Origin: Acetobacteraceae bacterium
GTDB lineage: Bacteria; Pseudomonadota; Alphaproteobacteria; Acetobacterales; Acetobacteraceae
Length of the DNA stretch: 5,595 nucleotides
Direction of reading: 5' to 3'
NCBI GenBank assembly: GCA_003164305.1
Contig: PLSZ01000514.1
Location: 14,891 to 20,485, forward strand
Positions 1 to 5,242 of this stretch are shown here, in pieces (the stretch's first letter is position 1; each line of letters begins with the position of its first letter). The notes below the pieces were generated by a model. It had not been told where the DNA came from. It ran no database searches and worked only from the letters and a program-made list of their open reading frames with translations. The translations under genes were made by a program, and so were the position numbers.

Positions 1-1516
1 TGGACAGCGCGCCGTATTTCGCCGCGTTGGTCGCCAGTTCGTGCAGCGCCATGCCGATGTGCTGCGCCGCGTCGGGACGGATTTGCAACGACCCGCCGGT
101 CAGTTCGATCCGCGAGTCGATGCGGTCTTCGTAATGACCCAGTTGCGAGCGCACCAGGTCGCGCATCGACGCGCCCTGCCAGTCTTCTCGCACCAAAAGA
201 TCGTGCGATCCCGCCAGCGACTGCAGCCGCGCCGAAAACCGCGTCTCGAAATCCTCGATCGAGTCGCTGTTGCTCGCGGTCTGCCGCATGATCGCCTGAA
301 TGACCGCCAGCAAATTCTTCGACCGGTGAGTCAGTTCGCGCATCAGCAGCCGGATGCGGGCTTCCTGTTCCTTATAGCGGGTGATCTCGACCGCGCCCGC
401 GATCACGCCGGTCGTCGTGCCGTATTCGTCGGTCAGCGGATGCACGGTCAGGTCATACCAGGTCTCGATCCCGTCATGCGGGATGCGCACGTCGCCGCGG
501 GCCGGCTCCCCGGTTTCGATCACCGCGCGCTTGATGCTGGCACCGGTTTCCTGACCGGCTTCGGGGATCACCTCCTGCTGGGTTCGGCCGACGATCTCGG
601 GCGCGGTCCGGCCGAACATCCCGCGGCTGATCCAGGTGAACACCAGATCGCGGTCCTGCGTCATCACCGTGACGCCGGACGCCCGCAGCGCCGCGTCGAA
701 GCGCTGGTTGACCTCGGCGAGTTCGCGCGTGCGCCGGGCGACCCGCCGCTCCAGCGTTTCCGCCAGTTGCCGGGCGCTGATTTCGCGGGTTTCCAACAGG
801 CCGAAATACCGCTTCGTATCCAGTAACAGCAACACAGCCAGGCCCGCGACGCAGGCCAAAGCGGCGACGATCGCGCCCACCAGCAGGCTGCTCAGCCAGG
901 CCTGACGCGCGGTGGTGCGGTTGACCTCGTCGTTGGCTTCCGCCGTCAGGTCGGACACGGTGCGCCGCAGATCGTCCATCAGCGTCCGGCCTGTGCCGGC
1001 GCCGACGATCGCGATCGCCTCATCGAAATGCCCGGCGCGCCCGAGCGCGATGGTGCGGTCCAGTTCGGCGATTTTCGCGTCGCCGACGCGGGCGATCGCG
1101 GCGGCGAGGTCGGCGCGCGGACCGGCCTCGGGCAAGTGGCCCCGCAGATCGACCAGGAGGGAGGGATACGCGGCCTTGGCCGCGTCGTAGCCGGTGAGGT
1201 AGGCCGGGTCCCGCGTCAGCAAAAAGCCTCGCTGCCGGGTTTCCGCGTCCAAAAGAGCTTCCAGGACAAGGGTTCCCGCGCGCCGTGCCTGCCGCGCCTC
1301 CACCACGGCGCCGGTGGCCTGGATATCCCGCCACGCCAGCACACCGGCGATGGCGCAGGCCGTCGCCAGCAGCGTGAACACGGCGATAACCGCCAGCACC
1401 ACGCGCCGGCGCCGCATGGGCCGGGAAAGGCCGACGATCGTCACCGGGCTGGCCGCCGCGACAGGCTGGAACTCGTCCAGATCGCCGTCAGCATCGCTGG
1501 AGCGGGCCTGGCTCAC
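1..1516 (-). CDS. CHASE3-PAS-HWE membrane sensor histidine kinase (3' end outside the window)
   Basis: This gene encodes an inner-membrane sensor kinase, read right to left and open through position 2, giving 505 visible residues. With the GTG at 1516 as residue 1, a hydrophobic segment lies at about 39-61. A CHASE3-like extracytoplasmic domain follows (about 62-203), with its typical TRQRGFLLT stretch near residues 88-98. A second membrane segment lies at about 207-232, a PAS-like domain at about 265-385, and the phospho-acceptor H-box ELTHRSKN has its His at 397. The N-box HELATNAAKYG begins at 492; a His at this position marks the HWE family (PF07536). The rest of the ATPase domain, including the WxE motif, lies beyond the left edge. 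The start is uncertain: neither GTG 1516 nor ATG 1417 (just before the first membrane helix) has a clear ribosome binding site. HWE kinases commonly feed PhyR, so a GSR sensor role is inferred from family and position. No GSR promoter was found upstream. Confidence 0.93.
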   Translation of the reverse strand, partial: MSQARSSDADGDLDEFQPVAAASPVTIVGLSRPMRRRRVVLAVIAVFTLLATACAIAGVLAWRDIQATGAVVEARQARRAGTLVLEALLDAETRQRGFLLTRDPAYLTGYDAAKAAYPSLLVDLRGHLPEAGPRADLAAAIARVGDAKIAELDRTIALGRAGHFDEAIAIVGAGTGRTLMDDLRRTVSDLTAEANDEVNRTTARQAWLSSLLVGAIVAALACVAGLAVLLLLDTKRYFGLLETREISARQLAETLERRVARRTRELAEVNQRFDAALRASGVTVMTQDRDLVFTWISRGMFGRTAPEIVGRTQQEVIPEAGQETGASIKRAVIETGEPARGDVRIPHDGIETWYDLTVHPLTDEYGTTTGVIAGAVEITRYKEQEARIRLLMRELTHRSKNLLAVIQAIMRQTASNSDSIEDFETRFSARLQSLAGSHDLLVREDWQGASMRDLVRSQLGHYEDRIDSRIELTGGSLQIRPDAAQHIGMALHELATNAAKYGALS

Positions 1517-1669
1517 GGCCGGCCCGCGACGCAGGCAGGAGGGCCGGTCAGCACGAAAAACCGTGACACCGCGGCATTCGAACGTTCGCGAGAGCCGCGA
1601 TCATCATACCGCCAATCACTCTGAATTATCGTCCGGATCGAAGCGTATTCTATTTCACCGGCGGTCGCC

Positions 1670-1697
1670 AGCGCGGGGGAAACAGCGCGGGGGAAAC
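1670..1697. repeat. Perfect 14-bp tandem duplication
   Basis: The unit agcgcgggggaaac occurs twice back to back, at 1670-1683 and 1684-1697, with no mismatch. It lies in the gap between phyR and the sensor kinase gene. It may be a slippage duplication; no function is evident. Confidence 0.9.
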
Positions 1698-1775
1698 GCG
1701 AAGGCCGCGCCCATCGAACCCGCGAGTGGCTTTGCCGCTTTCATCCGCTTCGCGGCTCAAGCCCAACAAAGAGTG

Positions 1776-1788
1776 AGGCGCAGCGCCT
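1776..1788 (-). terminator. Possible weak terminator after phyR
   Basis: On the minus strand, about 30 bases after the phyR stop, a 5-bp GC stem (aggcg/cgcct, 3-base loop) is followed by the moderately T-rich cactctttgtt. The stem is short and the T-tract is interrupted, so this is a weak intrinsic-terminator candidate. If real, it would separate phyR from the downstream kinase gene. Confidence 0.3.
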
Positions 1789-1818
1789 GTTTCGGGTACT
1801 GGGCGAAGCTCTGGGGCG

Positions 1819-2637
1819 TCACCGCGCCGGTGCCGGCGTCGACAACGACGCCCGGCGGTCGAAGAACAAGGCCTGACTGATGATCGCCTTCACCGTATCG
1901 GTGCGGAACGGCTTGGTGATCAGGAACGTCGGCTCCGGCCGCTCCCCGGTCAGCAGCCGCTCCGGGTAAGCGGTGATGAACACCACCGGAACGTCGCACA
2001 CCGTGAGGATTTCATTGACCGCGTCCAGACCCGAGCTGCCGTCCGCCAGTTGGATATCCGCCAGCACCAGCCCAGGAGCCTGGTCGGCGATGGCGGCGAC
2101 CGCTTCTTTGCGGGTGCGGGCGATCCGCATCACCGAATGACCCAGGTCGATGACCATGGCTTCCAGGTCCATGGCGATGATCGGTTCGTCCTCGATAATC
2201 AGGACTTCCGTGCGCAGTTGAGAGGCGATCTCCCGTCCGGCCACGTCCAACAAGTCTTGCACTTCGGACGGCGAACGATCCAGCACCGCCGCGATCTCGG
2301 CCGTGGTGAACCCTTCCAGCGACCGTAACAAGAAAACCACCCGCGGCAGCGGCGTCAGCGCTTCCAGCGTCCGGTCGGCCGCCCGCATCGTCGGATTGTC
2401 CGGGTTGTCGTCGGTCCGCTGATTGACCGCGACCGAACCCCAGATCTTCAGAAACACCCGATACAACAACTGCCGCGGCTCCAGCGCGGCGCTTCCGGGG
2501 AAACGCCCGGCATCTTCCGTGATTGCTTCCAGAGTGGCGATCGCATAGGCGTCCCCACTGGCCTGGCTCCCGGTCAAAGCACGAGCAAATCGCCTGAGAT
2601 ATGGCAGATTCGCGGCAATCGACGCGGTTTGCGACAT
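1819..2637 (-). CDS. phyR: PhyR, general stress response regulator (anti-anti-sigma factor)
   Basis: PhyR is the cytoplasmic switch of the GSR. When phosphorylated, its sigma-like domain binds NepR and frees EcfG. The 272-residue product has the expected order: an EcfG-like sigma domain at about 1-140 (region 2-like at 8-70, region 4-like at 88-140 including LPRVVFLLRSLEGFT) and a receiver domain at about 143-260. The receiver keeps the acidic pair E149/D150, the phospho-acceptor D194 in LADIQLADG, T222 within FITAYPERLL, and K242 in ITKPF. These stretches are characteristic of PhyR. The length is normal for the family. The ATG at 2637 is supported by a ggggag ribosome binding site (complement of 2646-2651) eight bases upstream. 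A perfect GGAAC-N16-CGTT promoter lies upstream on the same strand, so EcfG likely drives phyR. It is divergent from nepR-ecfG, the usual arrangement. Confidence 0.97.
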   Translation of the reverse strand: MSQTASIAANLPYLRRFARALTGSQASGDAYAIATLEAITEDAGRFPGSAALEPRQLLYRVFLKIWGSVAVNQRTDDNPDNPTMRAADRTLEALTPLPRVVFLLRSLEGFTTAEIAAVLDRSPSEVQDLLDVAGREIASQLRTEVLIIEDEPIIAMDLEAMVIDLGHSVMRIARTRKEAVAAIADQAPGLVLADIQLADGSSGLDAVNEILTVCDVPVVFITAYPERLLTGERPEPTFLITKPFRTDTVKAIISQALFFDRRASLSTPAPAR

Positions 2638-2701
2638 ACTTTATCTCCCCTCGGTACATGGGTTCAGCCTGGAGCATACGACACACCACGCCACTGCCAA
2701 T

Positions 2702-2726
2702 AACGCCGCGCCGTGACAAATGTTCC
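2702..2726 (-). promoter_or_regulatory. EcfG-type (GSR) promoter of phyR
   Basis: On the minus strand, GGAAC (2726-2722) is followed after exactly 16 bases by CGTT (2705-2702), an exact match to the known EcfG consensus GGAAC-N16/17-CGTT. Transcription would start near 2695, giving a leader of roughly 58 bases before the phyR ATG at 2637. This implies positive feedback of the GSR on phyR. Confidence 0.88.
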
Positions 2727-2735
2727 ATCTCCTCG

Positions 2736-2760
2736 GGAACTTTCGTCCCGCGGTCGCATT
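2736..2760 (+). promoter_or_regulatory. Possible second EcfG-type promoter upstream of nepR
   Basis: GGAAC at 2736-2740 is followed after 16 bases by CATT at 2757-2760, one mismatch from CGTT. It points toward nepR, and its -35 box is only 9 bases from the -35 box of the phyR promoter, forming the inverted pair gttcc-N9-ggaac. A transcript from here would start near 2767 and include the ribosome binding site of the upstream nepR start. The -10 mismatch makes this weaker than the promoter at 2844. Confidence 0.35.
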
Positions 2761-2843
2761 GAGGTTCCGATGTTGGCCGCGAGGGGGACCGCGGGGGGAT
2801 GGTCGCGCCTGCCCGATCGACTGTATCCGTTGCCACTCCCGCC

Positions 2844-2868
2844 GGAACCCGGTGCGCCTGGCTGCGTT
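2844..2868 (+). promoter_or_regulatory. EcfG-type (GSR) promoter of nepR-ecfG
   Basis: GGAAC at 2844-2848 is followed after exactly 16 bases by CGTT at 2865-2868, an exact match to the GSR consensus and the expected autoregulatory promoter of nepR-ecfG. Its likely transcription start, near 2874-2876, falls on or after the ggagg at 2869-2873 that would serve the nepR start at 2880. A transcript from this promoter should therefore use a later start. Confidence 0.85.
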
Positions 2869-2873
2869 GGAGG
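2869..2873 (+). promoter_or_regulatory. Ribosome binding site of the upstream nepR start
   Basis: A strong ggagg lies six bases before the ATG at 2880. It directly abuts the -10 element of the promoter at 2844-2868, so it is usable only on transcripts that begin farther upstream. Confidence 0.55.
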
Positions 2874-2879
2874 ATTTAG

Positions 2880-3125
2880 ATGGCCGATCAGGACGATCAG
2901 GATTCCAAGCGAGGGCAGGCACCAGTCATGAACCCCGGGCAGACACCCGATTCAGCGTCGATCCCCCCAGGCACGCCTCACGGCGCGATCCTGGGCGGCG
3001 ACCTTCAGGCGCATATCGGCCGCCAATTGCGGGCCGTTTATGATGAGGTCGCGAACGAAGCCGTGCCCGATCGCTTTCTGAAGCTCATCGAGGAACTCGA
3101 GCAAAAAGAGGCGAAGAAGTCATGA
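2880..3125 (+). CDS. nepR: NepR, anti-sigma factor of EcfG
   Basis: NepR is a small cytoplasmic protein that holds EcfG inactive until phosphorylated PhyR takes its place. The product is 81 residues from ATG 2880, or 65 from the in-frame ATG 2928. The conserved NepR core sits at about 45-74, including IGRQLRAVYDEVANEAVP and the DRFLKLIEELE helix; the first 40 residues are polar and variable. The 65-residue version is closer to typical NepR lengths of about 60-70. The start at 2880 has a good ggagg ribosome binding site, but the perfect GSR promoter overlaps that region. The start at 2928 has weaker purine-rich sequence (gagggcagg, 2911-2919) and lies safely inside any transcript. The stop overlaps the ecfG start by four bases (ATGA at 3122-3125), suggesting translational coupling that keeps anti-sigma and sigma factor in balance. 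Confidence 0.93.
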   Translation: MADQDDQDSKRGQAPVMNPGQTPDSASIPPGTPHGAILGGDLQAHIGRQLRAVYDEVANEAVPDRFLKLIEELEQKEAKKS

Positions 3126-3718
3126 GTGCCCCGGCGAGCGTCCCTGGGGATGGCGCCTCAGTTAAAGATGACCTTCTCGCCGCGCTGCCAAGCTTGCGGG
3201 CCTTCGCCATCTCGTTGTGCGGCCGCACCTCGCGCGCCGAGGATCTGGTGCAGGAAACCCTTGTCAAGGCGTGGGCCCATATTGGATCGTTCCAGCCTGG
3301 TTCCAATATGATCGCCTGGCTGTACACGATCTTGCGAAACGAGTACTATTCGGAATTCCGCAAACGCCGGCATGAGGTCGGCGATGAGGAAGGACGGCAT
3401 GCCGCGCGCCTCGCGACCCGTCCCACCCAGGAAGGCCATATGCAATTCCTGGATTTCCGCGCGGCGCTGGATCGCCTCGCGCCGGATCACCGGGAGGCTT
3501 TGATTTTGGTCGGCGCCTCCGGCTTGTCTTATGAAGATGCCGCGGCGTTGTGCGGTTGCGCTGTCGGAACAATGAAAAGCCGGGTCAACCGTGCCCGTGT
3601 CAGGCTCGGGGAGTTGCTGGCCGTTCCGTCAGACAATCATCTGGAGCCTGATCAGACGTGGGACGCGGCTGTGGACGCATCGTGGAACGCCAGGTCACGG
3701 TCGTCGGCGGACGTATAA
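3122..3718 (+). CDS. ecfG: EcfG, ECF sigma factor of the general stress response
   Basis: EcfG directs RNA polymerase to GGAAC-N16/17-CGTT promoters of stress genes and is held in check by NepR. The 198-residue product has sigma region 2 at about 18-84, with the AEDLVQETLVKAW stretch (39-51) and the NMIAWLYTILRNEYYSEFRK stretch (62-81). Region 4 spans about 110-166, including REALILVGASGLSYEDAA and the helix-turn-helix GCAVGTMKSRVNRAR. These match the EcfG (ECF15) group closely. The ATG overlaps the nepR stop by four bases. After region 4 there is a tail of about 30 residues with acidic and Ser/Arg-rich parts and no recognisable domain. If the next gene starts at GTG 3658, the end of ecfG overlaps it by 61 bases. 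The gene order, coupling and promoter support an EcfG assignment over other ECF groups. Confidence 0.96.
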   Translation: MSAPASVPGDGASVKDDLLAALPSLRAFAISLCGRTSRAEDLVQETLVKAWAHIGSFQPGSNMIAWLYTILRNEYYSEFRKRRHEVGDEEGRHAARLATRPTQEGHMQFLDFRAALDRLAPDHREALILVGASGLSYEDAAALCGCAVGTMKSRVNRARVRLGELLAVPSDNHLEPDQTWDAAVDASWNARSRSSADV

Positions 3719-4449
3719 CGAACGTGGCGAGCGGTCCATCCGGTGGGGCCAGCGGAGGCGACTCTCGTTCCGGTGGGCGAGCGTCCCCGCGTAGGGCGCG
3801 CGGCCCCGGGCGAGCCGATGTCCCGCCGCCCGCTTTGGCGGAAATGCCGGATCCGGTCACGCTGGTTCGGGAGCTCAACCACCGGGTCAAGAATAATTTT
3901 CAGATCATCGTCAGCCTGATGAATTTAAGAAAACGGATGATGCCGCCCGGCCGCCGGGAGGACATCCGCTTCATCGAAGAGCATGTGCAATCCATGTCGG
4001 TCGCTTACCGTTTGGTATATGCGACGGGCTCGATGATCGAGGTCTCGCTGACCGAACTGATCAGCGAGGTCGTGTCGGGCCTGCGGCAGATCGCCGGCCT
4101 GGCCGAGGAACATTTGCGGATCGAACCCCCGGCCTTCGACGCGTTGATCGGTCTGGATCATGCGATCGCCCTGGCGCTGTATTTCGCCGTGCTGCTGCCG
4201 CCTTATCTGGATGAGGCGATCGCCCGCGACGGCACCGTCACGATCGCCACCGACGCGAGCGCCAATGTGACGACATTGTCGGTGCGCGGTTCCTGGGGGA
4301 TGCCCGTCCCCCTCGATTTGTTGCGTAACCGGCTGATGCAGGCTTATGCCGCGCAATTGAAGGCGGAAATCGTCTCGGCCTCGCCGCGGGGCGCGGAACA
4401 ACTGCGTTTCGTCGTCGATCGGGCGCCGCGGGCGCGCTCCATTACCTGA
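3658..4449 (+). CDS. HRxxN (HisKA_2-type) kinase-like protein with a degenerate ATPase domain
   Basis: This gene encodes a probable cytoplasmic partner in GSR phospho-signalling. Numbered from GTG 3658, residues 66-125 form a HisKA_2-like dimerisation and phospho-acceptor domain with ELNHRVKNNFQIIVSLMNLR; the acceptor is H75 in the HRxxN motif shared by known PhyR kinases. The remaining 140 residues have the layout of a GHKL ATPase but lack its signatures. Where an N-box of the NELVTNA type is expected (about 170-184) the sequence is ALALYFAVLLPPYLD, without the Glu and Asn. Where DNGxGMP is expected it has RGSWGMP (209-215), without the Asp. No sensor or membrane segment is seen. It probably cannot bind ATP normally and may act as a phosphotransferase or modulator for PhyR, an inference from motif loss and position. 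The start is uncertain: GTG 3658, GTG 3682, GTG 3724 or ATG 3844. Residues 24-54 from the first start are Gly/Arg/Ser-rich and may not be translated. Confidence 0.85.
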   Translation: MGRGCGRIVERQVTVVGGRITNVASGPSGGASGGDSRSGGRASPRRARGPGRADVPPPALAEMPDPVTLVRELNHRVKNNFQIIVSLMNLRKRMMPPGRREDIRFIEEHVQSMSVAYRLVYATGSMIEVSLTELISEVVSGLRQIAGLAEEHLRIEPPAFDALIGLDHAIALALYFAVLLPPYLDEAIARDGTVTIATDASANVTTLSVRGSWGMPVPLDLLRNRLMQAYAAQLKAEIVSASPRGAEQLRFVVDRAPRARSIT

Positions 4450-4481
4450 AGGATTGGCGAAGTCGCCGACGAGCCTCCCCG

Positions 4482-4506
4482 GGAACCGAAACAACGCGAC
4501 GAACTT
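4482..4506 (+). promoter_or_regulatory. Weak EcfG-like promoter candidate upstream of the small lipoprotein gene
   Basis: A perfect GGAAC (4482-4486) is followed after 16 bases by ACTT (4503-4506), which shares only the final TT with CGTT. The distance to the lipoprotein ATG at 4546 would suit a promoter, and the neighbouring genes are GSR genes. The -10 match is poor, so this is only a candidate. Confidence 0.25.
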
Positions 4507-4545
4507 ATGGGCAATGGCGTCATTTCACCTGGCGGAGTTCATTCC

Positions 4546-4692
4546 ATGCGAACCGTCGCTTTCGCCCTGCTCCCGCCGTTGGCCGTCGCCGCCTGCCAGA
4601 CCTTCAGCAGCGCGCCCTCGGCATCGCGCCAATCGATGGCCGAACCGCCGGCGTCCGCCAGCGCTGTCGCCTGTTCCAGCGGCCGTTGTTGA
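4546..4692 (+). CDS. Small predicted lipoprotein, 48 residues
   Basis: The product has an N-terminal lipoprotein signal peptide: one Arg at position 2, a hydrophobic stretch at 3-16, and the lipobox VAAC ending at Cys17. This predicts lipid attachment at Cys17 and a mature part of about 32 residues rich in Ser, Ala and Pro, with two more cysteines at 43 and 48. The ATG at 4546 has a good ribosome binding site (cggag at 4533-4537, eight bases upstream). An in-frame ATG at 4507 would place 13 residues before the signal peptide and is less likely. I recognise no family. It lies 96 bases after the kinase-like gene and may belong to the stress regulon, but its promoter is unclear. The mature part is short enough that a decayed or chance reading frame remains possible. 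Confidence 0.55.
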   Translation: MRTVAFALLPPLAVAACQTFSSAPSASRQSMAEPPASASAVACSSGRC

Positions 4693-4706
4693 ACCGATCG
4701 GTTTGA

Positions 4707-4961
4707 GCCGCCACCGTAACGGGCCCGGACCGTCTTAAAGCGAGGCCCGGTCGTCCGCCGCGGGTAATCACGGTCAACGCGATCGTCCGACGCGGCGCGC
4801 CCGAAGACGAGATCCCCCGCCAATTGCGCGGCGGCCAACACGATCTTGTCGTCATGGGCGTCAGCCGCCGGCCTGGCGAGGTGCTGTTCTTCGGCGAGGT
4901 GCCGGACGCGGTGCTGGATCGTTCGGCCCAATCGATCGTGCTGATATCGAGTCAGGGATAA
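4707..4961 (+). pseudogene. Remnant of a universal stress protein (UspA-type) C-terminal domain
   Basis: This frame runs from just after the TGA at 4704 to the TAA at 4959 and has no ATG start. From about 4764 onward it reads as the end of a Usp domain: ITVNAIVRRGAPEDEI, then HDLVVMGVSRRPGE, LFFGEVPDAVL and SIVLISS before the stop. The MGVSRRPGE-LFFG stretch is, from memory, typical of the Usp domain at the C-terminus of some alphaproteobacterial cation/proton antiporters; the Gly-rich part corresponds to the nucleotide-binding region of Usp. The N-terminal half of the domain and any transporter part are missing in all three plus-strand frames upstream. The first 19 codons (4707-4763) look unrelated. 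It is best read as a 5'-truncated gene fragment. A short expressed protein from a rare start (for example TTG 4824) cannot be excluded. Confidence 0.65.
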
Positions 4962-4977
4962 GCGTCTGTGTCCCGGC

Positions 4978-5003
4978 GGAACCTTCAACGGTCATGCGCC
5001 GTT
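4978..5003 (+). promoter_or_regulatory. EcfG-type (GSR) promoter of the small membrane protein gene
   Basis: GGAAC at 4978-4982 is followed after exactly 17 bases by CGTT at 5000-5003, an exact match to the GSR consensus within its allowed spacing. Transcription would start near 5010, leaving a leader of roughly 38 bases with a clear ribosome binding site before the ATG at 5048. This marks the downstream gene, and possibly the metallopeptidase gene, as a direct EcfG target. Confidence 0.82.
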
Positions 5004-5047
5004 AGCCTGCGACGAGTTCGCGGCCCCGAAGTGAAACAGGTGAAGTC

Positions 5048-5209
5048 ATGCCGACCAATCCAACGCGCGAAGCGCCCCATATCGGAACCGAGAAGACCGC
5101 GGTTTCCGCCCGCCAGGGCGTCATCAGCGGCCGGGTCATCACGGTGTTGATTGTCTCGCTGACCCTCGCGGTGATCGCGATGGTCGTTGGCTGGCTCGTG
5201 GTTCGCTGA
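5048..5209 (+). CDS. Small single-pass membrane protein, 53 residues, predicted GSR target
   Basis: The product has a polar N-terminal half (about residues 1-29, with TREAPHIGTEKTAVSARQG) and one hydrophobic segment at about 30-51 (VITVLIVSLTLAVIAMVVGW), ending in a single Arg. It is predicted to be anchored in the inner membrane; by the positive-inside rule the Arg/Lys-bearing N-terminus would be cytoplasmic. The ATG at 5048 has an aggtga ribosome binding site at 5038-5043. A perfect GSR promoter lies just upstream, making stress induction by EcfG the best-supported statement about it. I cannot name a family or function; small membrane proteins of this kind are common in GSR regulons. The next gene starts 33 bases after its stop and may share the transcript. 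Confidence 0.82.
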   Translation: MPTNPTREAPHIGTEKTAVSARQGVISGRVITVLIVSLTLAVIAMVVGWLVVR

Positions 5210-5242
5210 ACGAAGCGCGCTGTTGAGACCGGGGGATCGCGA

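Larger units (their letters stand above)
1517..1818. other. 302-bp intergenic region between phyR and the sensor kinase gene
   Basis: No convincing gene is seen on either strand. The minus strand holds a possible 29-codon reading frame (about 1745 down to 1656) of low-complexity Ala/Pro/Arg composition, which I do not call a gene. The stretch contains a 14-bp perfect tandem duplication, several short GC-rich inverted repeats and a weak terminator candidate just after phyR. The part from about 1640 to 1800 has the look of a repeated intergenic element, but this is only an impression. Confidence 0.6.

Noticed and set aside
41..826. Long plus-strand reading frame of 261 codons
   Set aside because: It is antisense to the sensor kinase gene, whose minus-strand frame shows clear PAS and HWE kinase motifs; the plus-strand product is Arg/His-rich and matches nothing.
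1028..1880. Plus-strand reading frames of 198 and 188 codons
   Set aside because: They lie opposite the CHASE3 and membrane part of the kinase gene and run into the repeat-rich spacer; composition is low complexity and no family is recognisable.
2012..2836. Minus-strand reading frame of 274 codons overlapping phyR
   Set aside because: It is phyR read in another frame and extends through the divergent promoter region; phyR itself has the conserved receiver residues.
3684..3708. GGAAC box at 3684-3688 in front of the kinase-like gene
   Set aside because: Neither 16- nor 17-base spacing gives anything like CGTT (cggc or ggcg), so it is not a GSR promoter.
4456..4467. Inverted repeat ggcga/tcgcc just after the kinase-like gene as a terminator
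   Set aside because: The stem is only 4-5 bp and no T-tract follows; it is expected by chance in GC-rich DNA.
3925..4494. Minus-strand reading frame of 189 codons
   Set aside because: It is antisense to the conserved HRxxN domain gene and has no recognisable domain.
4539..4988. Minus-strand reading frame of 149 codons
   Set aside because: It is antisense to the Usp remnant and the small lipoprotein gene; the plus strand carries the recognisable Usp motifs, so this frame is a shadow.
5084..5108. GGAAC box inside the small membrane protein gene
   Set aside because: The position 16 bases downstream reads tccg, and the box is within coding sequence.
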